From JAFDED01 sp964611635 (GTDB lineage: Bacteria; Desulfobacterota; JAFDED01), in NCBI GenBank assembly GCA_964611635.1, contig CAZTAS010000167.1:1-14716 (forward strand): a stretch of DNA of 14,716 nucleotides. Reading direction: 5' to 3'. Of the stretch, positions 6,519-13,893 are shown in pieces; within the stretch, counting starts at the first letter, position 1; the number at the start of each line of letters is the position of its first letter. The translations under genes were made by a program, and so were the position numbers. The notes under the pieces were generated by a model. It did no database searches. It was given only the letters and a program-made list of their open reading frames with translations, and had not been told where the DNA came from.

Positions 6519-7762
6519 ATCTGGCGGAACTCAAGGATAGAAAGATTGGTGATCTGCTCAGTATTGCTAAGGAGCTTAATGTAGAGGACGCCACCATGTT
6601 GCGCAAGCAAGAGCTGATCTTTGCTATTCTTCAGGCTGCGAGCGAGAAAAATGGCCAGATTTACGGCGAGGGTGTGCTGGAGATCTTGCCTGATGGGTTT
6701 GGATTCCTCAGGGCACCGGATTACAACTATCTGCCCGGACCCGACGACATCTATGTATCTCCATCCCAAATAAGGCGATTCAATCTGCGCACGGGCGATA
6801 CCGTATCGGGCCAGATCCGTCCTCCAAAGGACTCTGAAAGATACTTCGCTTTGCTCAAGGTGGAGCATGTCAACTTCAGCGACCCAGAAGAATCACGAGA
6901 TAAGATTCTCTTTGATAATCTGACCCCAATTTATCCCAATGGTCGGCTCAAGCTGGAGACTATTCCCAATAATATAAGCGGCCGTGTTATGGATCTGCTG
7001 ACCCCTATCGGCAAAGGCCAACGCGGACTGATTGTGGCCCCACCCCGCACTGGCAAAACCATGCTTTTGCAGAGCATTGCCAACAGTATCACCACAAACC
7101 AAAAGGATGTGATCCTGATCGTTCTGCTCATCGACGAGAGGCCCGAAGAGGTCACCGATATGATGCGCAACGTAAATGGAGAGGTTATCTCCTCCACGTT
7201 TGACGAGCCGGCCCAGCGCCACGTCCAGGTAGCGGACATGGTTATCGAAAAAGCCAAGCGGCTTGTAGAGCATAAACGCGACGTTGTAATTTTGTTGGAC
7301 AGCATCACGCGGCTTGCCAGGGCTCACAATGCTGTGGTTCCGCCCAGCGGGAAAATCCTCTCCGGCGGTGTGGACTCCAACGCCCTCCACCGCCCCAAAC
7401 GGTTTTTTGGTGCTGCACGTAACATTGAGGAAGGGGGCTCGCTTACCATTATCGCCACGGCTCTGGTCGATACCGGGAGCCGTATGGACGAGGTTATTTT
7501 CGAAGAGTTTAAGGGCACCGGAAACATGGAGCTCTTGCTTGACCGCAAGCTGGTGGATCGAAGGACATTCCCTGCTTTAGACATAAACCGGTCGGGAACG
7601 CGCAAGGACGAGCTCCTCTTGCCCGAACGAGATCTTAATCGCATCTGGCTGCTGCGCAAGCTATTGGCCCCTATGGGCACTGTTGAAAGTATGGAGTTTC
7701 TTCTGGACAAACTGAGCAAAACGGACACTAATGCAGAGTTTCTTGATTCAATGAATCAGTGA
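6515..7762 (+). CDS. rho: Transcription termination factor Rho
   Basis: Hexameric RNA-dependent ATPase/helicase that ends transcription at Rho-dependent sites. 415 residues, close to the 419 of the E. coli protein. In order: the N-terminal Rho_N three-helix region (about 1-45), the RNA-binding cold-shock-like domain with GFGFLR (61-66) and DDIYVS (77-82), the Walker A loop APPRTGKT (175-182), LLIDERPEEV (204-213), Walker B DVVILLD (256-262), and the Q-loop region PPSGKILSGG (276-285). The usual long insertion of high-GC Gram-positive Rho is absent. Start: AAGGAG ends seven bases before the ATG. Followed after 102 bases by rpmE, a common neighbour of rho. Confidence 0.98.
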   Translation: MNLAELKDRKIGDLLSIAKELNVEDATMLRKQELIFAILQAASEKNGQIYGEGVLEILPDGFGFLRAPDYNYLPGPDDIYVSPSQIRRFNLRTGDTVSGQIRPPKDSERYFALLKVEHVNFSDPEESRDKILFDNLTPIYPNGRLKLETIPNNISGRVMDLLTPIGKGQRGLIVAPPRTGKTMLLQSIANSITTNQKDVILIVLLIDERPEEVTDMMRNVNGEVISSTFDEPAQRHVQVADMVIEKAKRLVEHKRDVVILLDSITRLARAHNAVVPPSGKILSGGVDSNALHRPKRFFGAARNIEEGGSLTIIATALVDTGSRMDEVIFEEFKGTGNMELLLDRKLVDRRTFPALDINRSGTRKDELLLPERDLNRIWLLRKLLAPMGTVESMEFLLDKLSKTDTNAEFLDSMNQ

Positions 7763-7807
7763 TTCAAACTTTTTATGCAGAAAAGCATCCATTTTACACT
7801 TGCAAGA

Positions 7808-7854
7808 CCGAGGTATTGGCTGTAAATTAAATAAAAGTTACACCTGAACCTCGG
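7808..7854 (+). promoter_or_regulatory. Hairpin overlapping the rpmE ribosome binding site
   Basis: CCGAGGT (7808-7814) pairs with ACCTCGG (7848-7854), and inside it TGTAA (7821-7825) pairs with TTACA (7838-7842), giving a two-stage hairpin with an internal loop. The 3' arm runs into the SD of rpmE (GGGGAG, 7853-7858), so folding would hide it. Translational autoregulation by L31 through its own leader is known in enterobacteria; whether this hairpin is equivalent is inference. Confidence 0.4.
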
Positions 7855-7864
7855 GGAGTATGCC

Positions 7865-8071
7865 ATGAAAAAGGATATCCATCCGAAATATATGGAGACA
7901 ACCATTACCTGCGCATGCGGAAATGTTATCCACACACACTCCACGCGAAAGGACATCCGAGTGGAAATCTGCTCTCAATGTCATCCGTTTTTCACCGGCA
8001 AGCAGAAGCTTGTGGATTCGGCCGGGCGCATCGAGCGTTTCCTGAAAAAGTACAACATTAAAAATTCCTAA
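7865..8071 (+). CDS. rpmE: 50S ribosomal protein L31 (zinc-binding type)
   Basis: Small protein of the large ribosomal subunit that helps bridge the two subunits. 68 residues, the usual length. It begins MKKDIHPKY, typical of L31, and keeps four cysteines as C16-x-C18 and C36-x-x-C39, so it is the zinc-ribbon (C+) form rather than the zinc-free paralogue made under zinc starvation. HPFFTGKQKLVDSAGRIERF is the conserved C-terminal block. GGGGAG lies six bases before the ATG. It sits between rho and DUF1385, a common order. Confidence 0.98.
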   Translation: MKKDIHPKYMETTITCACGNVIHTHSTRKDIRVEICSQCHPFFTGKQKLVDSAGRIERFLKKYNIKNS

Positions 8072-8379
8072 TTTTTAGCGGATGGATTCGAAAAAGTGTG
8101 TGTTTGCGAATACACCACAATGATTATTTTAGGGCGGAAGGCACTCAAAGGGCTTAGGCAGGAAAGGTCCCAACTTATCTTTTTACGCCCGATCCAATCT
8201 CTCCATTTTGCTCCATTCTGTTTCCCTTTGGACTCTTTTTCTTAGCAATCATTTAAATCGGCCAAGCTGCGGGGAATCTTTTGATCCTTTTCGCGGAATC
8301 CTAACTGGCAGAAATCCTTCTCCAGACCGTGGCGTAGCATCCATGACGATTGGAGAGATGTTAAAATTTCGGATATGAT
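8072..8379 (+). other. Intergenic region between rpmE and DUF1385, no feature supported
   Basis: About 308 bases without a gene. A 7-bp inverted repeat CAAAGGG (8146-8152)/CCCTTTG (8224-8230) is too widely spaced to interpret. No clear -35/-10 pair or T-tract hairpin was found, although the next operon probably needs a promoter here. Confidence 0.4.
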
Positions 8380-9363
8380 GTGATGAGCAAGAAAATCCAG
8401 GTGGGAGGCCAGGCGGTTATTGAAGGCGTTATGATGCGCGCCCAGGGATCGATGGCCATTGTGATCCGGAAGCGTAATGGCGAGATGAAGATCAAGCAGG
8501 AGCGACTGGTATCTGTGGTTGAACGGATGCCATTCCTTGGTAAGCCCTTTTTCCGAGGCTTGATCCTCCTGGTGGAAGCGCTGATCAAAGGGATCCAGGC
8601 TCTTTCATACTCCGCCCAACAGTGCATCGAGGATGAGGCCAGTGAGGTGGAGAACAGCCCGGAAAAATCAATGGGTCGGTGGATGACGGGGCTTTTTGTT
8701 GCCATTGGGTCAGGCGTGGGGATTCTGCTTTTTGTAGTCATTCCCCATCTGCTCACCGTGGTGCTGGGAAGAATTGGAAACACGGACATGGGGGTGGAGA
8801 CCATCAGCTTCCATATTGTGGATGGAGTATTGAAGCTCGCCTTTTTAATCCTTTACATATGGTCCATATCCCTGATGAAGGGCATACGGCGAGTATTCCA
8901 GTATCACGGCGCAGAGCACAAGTCGATTCACGCATACGAAGCCGGCCAGCCGCTTACCCCCAAGGGAGCCATGGCTTTCCCTACAATCCTCAGGCATTGC
9001 GGGACCGCCTTTATCCTGCTCGTGCTGACTATCAGCATAATACTCTTTTCCGTACTTTTCCCCATGGTAGCCTCGTTTCGAGGCCTGGGGAGATACGAAG
9101 CTCATCTGGCAACCTTGGTGATCAAAATTTTGCTTTTTATTCCCATTGCAGGGATATCTTATGAAGTTATAAAACTGGGTGATCGCCGTCCCCAAAACCT
9201 TATTCTTCAGGTCCTCACCAGGCCCGGTCTCTGGCTGCAGAAGATGACCACACGTGAGCCGACGGCCGAGCAACTGGAGGTCGCCCTGACAGCCTTGAAG
9301 AGAGCCCTGGAAATGGAGCAAAGCAGGCTTGATCTCCCATACTGTGAGGGAAAAGATGCTTGA
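8380..9363 (+). CDS. DUF1385 family membrane protein (YqhQ-like)
   Basis: Integral membrane protein of unknown biochemical role (DUF1385). 327 residues. The N terminus IQVGGQAVIEGVMMR (6-20) is the family hallmark. About four hydrophobic segments follow at roughly 103-130, 147-166, 208-230 and 243-264. Between them lies the conserved YHGAEHKSIHAYEAG block (175-189), then RHCGT (205-209), a His/Cys/Glu-rich set that looks like a metal site or catalytic centre. The C-terminal soluble part RPGLWLQ...TTREPT (281-) is also typical. Start is GTG 8380 or the adjacent ATG 8383; the SD is weak (GGA at 8371). Its stop overlaps the prfA start by eight bases, so translation is coupled to release factor 1. 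The DUF1385-prfA-prmC order recurs in many bacteria and hints at a link to translation or envelope, but no function is established here. Confidence 0.93.
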   Translation: MMSKKIQVGGQAVIEGVMMRAQGSMAIVIRKRNGEMKIKQERLVSVVERMPFLGKPFFRGLILLVEALIKGIQALSYSAQQCIEDEASEVENSPEKSMGRWMTGLFVAIGSGVGILLFVVIPHLLTVVLGRIGNTDMGVETISFHIVDGVLKLAFLILYIWSISLMKGIRRVFQYHGAEHKSIHAYEAGQPLTPKGAMAFPTILRHCGTAFILLVLTISIILFSVLFPMVASFRGLGRYEAHLATLVIKILLFIPIAGISYEVIKLGDRRPQNLILQVLTRPGLWLQKMTTREPTAEQLEVALTALKRALEMEQSRLDLPYCEGKDA

Positions 9364-10441
9364 TAAACTGCAAGAAATCGAGGCTCGTTATGAGGAACTG
9401 AATGAGCTGCTGAGCAATCCGGATACTATCCGGAATCGCAAGGAGTTTCAGCTTCTCGCCCGGGAGCAGGCCGAGTTGGAGGAATTGGTAAAAACATACC
9501 AGCATTTTAAAAAGTTATCCCTCCAGTTGCAAGAAGCCCACCAGATTTCCCTTGAGGGTGACGAGGAACTCAGGGAGTTGGCCTTGGAAGAAGTCCACTC
9601 ATTAAAAAAGCAACTTGACGCCATTGAGGCTCAGCTCAAAAGTCTTCTGCTCCCCAGAGGTCCCAACGATCGCAGAAATATCTTTCTTGAGGTTCGGGCT
9701 GGGACGGGGGGCGAGGAGGCTGCACTTTTTGCCATGGACATTTTTCGGATGTACACTAGATACGCTGAACGCAATGGATGGCGCGGTGAGGTAATGAGCG
9801 AGCACGCAAGTCCAGTGGGCGGGTATAAGGAGATCATCGCGCTGATTGAGGGTGAAGGTGTCTTCAGCAGGTTGAAATACGAGAGTGGAGTTCACCGAGT
9901 ACAGCGTGTGCCCATTACCGAATCCCAGGGCCGTATCCATACCTCCGCTGTTACCGTGGCCATACTGCCCGAGGCGAAGGAGATCGATGTAAACATTGAT
10001 CCTAAGGATTTAAAAATCGATGTTTACCGCTCATCAGGTCCTGGAGGGCAAAGCGTCAATACTACAGATTCTGCTGTTCGGATTACCCATATCCCCTCAG
10101 GCATCGTTGTGATTTGCCAGGACGAAAAATCCCAGCACAAGAATAAGAACAAGGCCTTGCGTGTCCTTCGAGCCAGGCTTCTGGACAGGCTCCAAGAAGA
10201 TCAAGTTGCGAAGATATCCAAAACCCGCAAATATCAGGTAGGTTCCGGGGATCGAAGCGAACGCATAAGAACCTATAACTTTCCCCAGGGGCGGGTTACA
10301 GACCATCGCATTGGCCTGACCCTTTATCGCTTGGAACATGTGCTTGATGGGGATCTGGATGAGATCATCGATGCACTGGCTACGCACTTCGAGTCCGAAA
10401 CCATGCAGGCCGATGAAACTCATGAGGAAGCCGCCCATTGA
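9356..10441 (+). CDS. prfA: Peptide chain release factor 1
   Basis: Class I release factor that reads UAA and UAG and triggers peptidyl-tRNA hydrolysis. 361 residues from the ATG at 9356 (GAGGG five bases upstream; MLDKLQEIEARY is the normal RF1 start, so the in-frame TTG nine codons earlier is rejected). The codon-recognition tripeptide is P186-I187-T188 (the P-x-T form of RF1, not the SPF of RF2), in GVHRVQRVPITESQGR. The catalytic GGQ is at 230-232 in SSGPGGQSVN. The N-terminal coiled region and the EEAALFA motif (120-126) are present. As an RF1 it would not compete at the UGA codon proposed as Sec in the CoA-transferase gene, since RF2 does that. Overlaps the end of DUF1385 and is followed directly by prmC. 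Confidence 0.98.
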   Translation: MLDKLQEIEARYEELNELLSNPDTIRNRKEFQLLAREQAELEELVKTYQHFKKLSLQLQEAHQISLEGDEELRELALEEVHSLKKQLDAIEAQLKSLLLPRGPNDRRNIFLEVRAGTGGEEAALFAMDIFRMYTRYAERNGWRGEVMSEHASPVGGYKEIIALIEGEGVFSRLKYESGVHRVQRVPITESQGRIHTSAVTVAILPEAKEIDVNIDPKDLKIDVYRSSGPGGQSVNTTDSAVRITHIPSGIVVICQDEKSQHKNKNKALRVLRARLLDRLQEDQVAKISKTRKYQVGSGDRSERIRTYNFPQGRVTDHRIGLTLYRLEHVLDGDLDEIIDALATHFESETMQADETHEEAAH

Positions 10442-10454
10442 GTGCGAATATGTG

Positions 10455-11330
10455 ATGAGAAATATAATAGAGCTGATCCGTCTCACCACCTCATACTTTC
10501 AGGGGAAAAAGATCGAGACTCCTCGTCTGGATGCCGAGTTGCTCCTGGCCCATGCACTGGGACTCAGTCGCATCGATCTCTACCTCAATTACGACCGCCC
10601 CATTAATGATGATGAGCTGCGCATCTTCCGCCATCTGGTTCGCCGGCGTGCCAAGCGAGAGCCTGTGGCATATATCACCGGTGTCAAAGAATTTTGGTCG
10701 CTGGATTTCGCCGTCAATCCACGAGTGCTCATACCCAGGCCCGAAACCGAGTTGTTGGTCGAGCAGACGCTGAGAGTATTGGATTCGGTAAAGCGGGACC
10801 CAGGTTTTTTGATAAGCATTCTGGAGTTGGGGACCGGATGCGGCGCTGTGGCGGTGGCGCTGGCGCGGTCGCTGTCCCATAGGGTAATCATCACGGCCAC
10901 GGATATCTCTCCGATGGCCCTGGCTGTCGCCCGAGACAATGCCATGCGGCACTGCGTGAGAGATCGTGTAAGGCTCATTTGCGGGAATTTATTTGATCCA
11001 ATCCATCCCGGTCTGCGTTTTCATTTCGTTATATCCAACCCTCCTTATGTGCCTTCAGCCCAAATTCCCGCATTGATGCCGGAGGTACAGCGTTACGAAC
11101 CGGTCCAGGCCCTGGATGGCGGACTCAATGGGTTAGCTGTCATCCGCAATATCATTCGGGATGCTCCGTATTGGTTGATGGACGGTGGATGTTTTCTGCT
11201 GGAATTCGGAGATGAACAGCAGGAGCCAATCCTAAACATAATCAAGGAAACTCAGGCCTTTGAGGATCCAAATTTTTTTCAGGATCTTTCGGGACGAGCT
11301 CGCGTGGTCCGCGCTGAAGTAAAAAGGAGC
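10455..11330 (+). CDS. prmC: Release factor glutamine N5-methyltransferase PrmC
   Basis: SAM-dependent methyltransferase that methylates the glutamine of the GGQ motif in RF1 and RF2. 292 residues. N-terminal helical substrate-binding domain, including ETPRLDAELLLAHAL (21-35). SAM-binding glycine loop ELGTGCG at about 124-130, acidic ATD at about 148-150, and the diagnostic NPPY at 195-198, followed by ALDGGLNGL. Start: ATG 10455 (or GTG 10452 just before it) gives the usual MRNIIELIR start; the SD is weak. The frame is open upstream within prfA, but that stretch is not PrmC-like. The gene follows the prfA stop by 13 bases, which places the enzyme beside its substrate. The stop codon is at 11331-11333. 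Confidence 0.96.
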
Positions 11331-11337
11331 TAAAAAG

Positions 11338-12597
11338 ATGTACAAGATGATCATTCAGGGTGGACAGCGCCTGGAGGGTGAGATCGAGGTCAGCGGGGCC
11401 AAAAACGCCATCCTCCCTCTCATGGCTGCTTCTCTATTGGTCGATGGGTGCAGCACATTCACAAATGTGCCCCGAGTCAAAGATGTGGCCACTGCCTATA
11501 AATTGCTCACACACCTGGGGGCATCCGTTGAGCAGGTAGGGACAGACGGCATTCGTATCGACGCATCTGAGATAACCAGCCATGAGGCACCTTACGAGTT
11601 GGTGAGGACCATGCGTGCCTCGGTGCTGGTGCTTGGTCCCCTGGTGGCACGACTGAGAAGGGCCAGGGTCTCTTTGCCCGGTGGTTGCGCCATTGGAGCC
11701 AGGCCGGTGGATCAGCACCTGAAAGGTCTTCAGGCACTCGGAGTGCACATAGAGCTTGACGGCGGCTATATCGATGCCAGAGCGGATAAGATAAGGGGGA
11801 CTCGATTCTGTTTCGATATGTCCACCGTGGGGGGCACAGAAAATATGATGATGGCCGCTGTCAAAGCTGAGGGGACCACCATGCTGCAGAATGCAGCCTG
11901 CGAACCGGAGGTGGCAGAGCTGGCCCATGTGCTCAACCGGATGGGCGCGCATATCGAGGGCATCGGGACCGAAACATTGATCATCCACGGAGTAAAACAG
12001 CTGGAACCTATTCAGCATGAGGTCTTACCGGATCGAATTGTAGCAGGCACCTTTATGGCTGCTGCAGCTATTACTGGCGGAAACGTAAAAATCCAAAAAT
12101 GCCCGTTGAACATGCTGGAAGCGGTTACGGACAAGATGGAGGCGTGTGGGATCCGGATAATACGGGGGGATGATGGAGTGCGTGTTATGCGCGAAGGATC
12201 ACTTCGCCCTGTGGACATCGAAACTTTTCCGTATCCCGGATTTCCCACTGACATGCAGGCTCAGATGATGGCCCTGCTCACCATCGCTGAAGGGACAAGC
12301 GTCATTCGGGAGAAGATATTCGAAAACCGTTTCATGCATGTATTAGAGCTTCAGCGCATGGGTGCCGACATCCGGATCAGGGGCAACACGGCCATTGTCA
12401 CCGGCGTTCCATACTTGCAGGGAGCACCCGTCATGGCAACGGATTTGCGCGCCAGCGCCTCTCTTGTCCTGGCGGGGCTGGTGGCACGTGGAACCACTGT
12501 GATTGACCGGGTTTACCACCTTGATAGAGGTTACGAGAGGATCGAAGAAAAACTCAACAAGCTGGGGGCTAATATTCAGCGGGTATGGGAAGATTAA
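11338..12597 (+). CDS. murA: UDP-N-acetylglucosamine 1-carboxyvinyltransferase MurA
   Basis: Cytosolic enzyme of the first committed peptidoglycan step, transferring enolpyruvate from PEP to UDP-GlcNAc. 419 residues, exactly the usual size. GAKNAILPLMAASLL (19-34) and RASVLVLGPL (93-102) are family blocks. The catalytic, fosfomycin-sensitive cysteine is present as C117 in LPGGCAIGARPVD, so it is not the Asp-type resistant variant. The PTDMQAQ motif with the catalytic Asp (equivalent to D305) is near residue 304. AAGGAG lies about ten bases before the ATG, and the gene starts four bases after the prmC stop, so it is the last gene of the DUF1385-prfA-prmC-murA unit. Confidence 0.98.
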   Translation: MYKMIIQGGQRLEGEIEVSGAKNAILPLMAASLLVDGCSTFTNVPRVKDVATAYKLLTHLGASVEQVGTDGIRIDASEITSHEAPYELVRTMRASVLVLGPLVARLRRARVSLPGGCAIGARPVDQHLKGLQALGVHIELDGGYIDARADKIRGTRFCFDMSTVGGTENMMMAAVKAEGTTMLQNAACEPEVAELAHVLNRMGAHIEGIGTETLIIHGVKQLEPIQHEVLPDRIVAGTFMAAAAITGGNVKIQKCPLNMLEAVTDKMEACGIRIIRGDDGVRVMREGSLRPVDIETFPYPGFPTDMQAQMMALLTIAEGTSVIREKIFENRFMHVLELQRMGADIRIRGNTAIVTGVPYLQGAPVMATDLRASASLVLAGLVARGTTVIDRVYHLDRGYERIEEKLNKLGANIQRVWED

Positions 12598-12673
12598 ACT
12601 AGAAGATCCCACCTTGAAGATTGATATAAGCACTAAGGGGTCAACCTTCCATTACCCTGAGTCCTGCGTGGCA

Positions 12674-12740
12674 CATCTTTGGGCCCGGAATCCGGGCAAG
12701 ATGCACAGCCCACAATGGTGGGAAATTGTGATTTTCCGAT
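12674..12740. terminator. Hairpins between convergent murA and nucleotidyltransferase genes
   Basis: Two adjacent structures lie in the 166-base gap. GCCCGG AAT CCGGGC (12683-12697) is extended, past a TGG bulge, by CATCTT (12674-12679) with AAGATG (12698-12703). Then CACAAT (12712-12717) pairs with ATTGTG, followed by ATTTTCC on the plus strand. The first is strong but has no T-run on either strand; the second is a weak plus-strand terminator candidate for murA. A bidirectional terminator role is inferred mainly from position. Confidence 0.4.
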
Positions 12741-12763
12741 TCGAGGCATCGACGCGATGCAGG

Positions 12764-13762
12764 CTAAACAGCCTTTTGCTGCGGAAATTGGTGGGCGCGA
12801 GCCTTCTGGGCAAGGAATTTCCGCCAACGCGAGAAATTAAACTTCATGGCCTTGTAATGTTCCTCAGAATCCACATCCAGCGCAGCGCCTCCGAATCTCG
12901 TCAGCACTGTTGTGAAACGGGTGCCCAGGATGGAGGATACGCTGTTCTCAACGTCCCTGCGATCCATGAAGAGATGCTGCGAAAATTTTACATTCCTGAG
13001 GCCTATCTTTACCATCACTCTGGCTAAGTGCAGTGAAATGAAGTGACGGAAAAAGCGGGTGTTTCTTCCCCCTAGCTTGATCGCCTCCCATCCAAGCCTC
13101 ATGATTTTTCCCCATTGGCGCTGATGGCGATAGTCATACATGTCCTGAATGTATGAGCGGTGCATAACCTTGAGTGGTTTGACGAAATGGATGTTGTTTT
13201 GTCGATAGCTCCCATCCCGGAAATGAAAGCAAGCCATTTTAATGCCGGGACGATCGCTTGTGGGATAAAAGGGTTTCATATCAGCTTCGGCGGTTAAGCC
13301 AAGAAAGTAATCAAAATGGGCCAAATTCAAATTAGATAAAAACTCCTCCAACTCTCCGGCTATCAACAGGGGTATATCGCAGGAGCAGTACAAAATACCA
13401 TGTTCTCGAATCGGAGAGTCGGGGGAAAGGAAATTTATTTCTGCTTCAGGGCACGGCAAGCTATATATAAACCCTTTCCAGGCATTGGCCAGAAAATTCT
13501 CCTCCTGCTCCAGAATGACCATTTCTTTGGTCTCTCGAACAGGGCTTTTTGCTCTTGAAATCGCCTCCTCCAGCTGGCGTCGAGGACCAAGGACTATGAT
13601 CCTTTGAATTATCTGTGTATTTTCAAGTGCGGAAAGAACCCAATTGATAAAGGGAACTCCTTCGACTTCCAGCAAAGATTTGTTGGCTCCAAGCACCATC
13701 CTGCTGGCTCGGCCCTTGTCTCCTGCCATTACCACGACATCAATGGGGTCTTTTCTGTTCAT
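12764..13762 (-). CDS. MobA-like nucleotidyltransferase of unknown substrate
   Basis: 332-residue protein with an N-terminal GT-A nucleotidyltransferase fold. The nucleotide-binding loop at about 10-32 reads VVMAGDKGRASRMVLG, then NKSLLEVEGVPF: the usual AGG-x-G-x-R is altered to AGDKG, but the following Lys (K28) and the LL-V-G-P block are kept. A beta strand ending in CSCDIPLL (about 126-133) provides the metal-binding Asp. NNIHFVKPLKV further on resembles the nucleotidyltransferase core. The C-terminal third is basic and rich in Arg, His and Phe, and I cannot assign it. MobA, CofC and IspD-like enzymes share the core, but none matches well enough to name a substrate. ATG 13762 has only a weak SD (AAGAAG). 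It lies downstream of asd on the same strand with a 128-base gap and is probably conserved of unknown function. Confidence 0.75.
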   Translation of the reverse strand: MNRKDPIDVVVMAGDKGRASRMVLGANKSLLEVEGVPFINWVLSALENTQIIQRIIVLGPRRQLEEAISRAKSPVRETKEMVILEQEENFLANAWKGFIYSLPCPEAEINFLSPDSPIREHGILYCSCDIPLLIAGELEEFLSNLNLAHFDYFLGLTAEADMKPFYPTSDRPGIKMACFHFRDGSYRQNNIHFVKPLKVMHRSYIQDMYDYRHQRQWGKIMRLGWEAIKLGGRNTRFFRHFISLHLARVMVKIGLRNVKFSQHLFMDRRDVENSVSSILGTRFTTVLTRFGGAALDVDSEEHYKAMKFNFSRWRKFLAQKARAHQFPQQKAV

Positions 13763-13860
13763 GTCTTCTTTACAGGAATGCTTCCCTGGCCCCTTATAAA
13801 GATGTCAGTTACCAAAAATTGGGGGCAACTTTCAAGTTATTACCACTTACTTCACCCTTT

Positions 13861-13893
13861 AAAAAAGTATAAATGAAAAGCCTTCAGTTTTCA
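13861..13893 (-). terminator. Possible intrinsic terminator of asd
   Basis: On the minus strand, TGAAAA (13893-13888, including the asd stop codon) pairs with TTTTCA (13879-13874) across an 8-base loop, and TTTATACTTTTTT follows. The stem is A/T-rich and therefore weak, but the T-run is good. Confidence 0.4.

Noticed and set aside
10338..10454. N-terminal extension of prmC into prfA
   Set aside because: The extra 39 codons are an out-of-frame reading of the end of prfA and do not match PrmC, whose normal start is at 10455.
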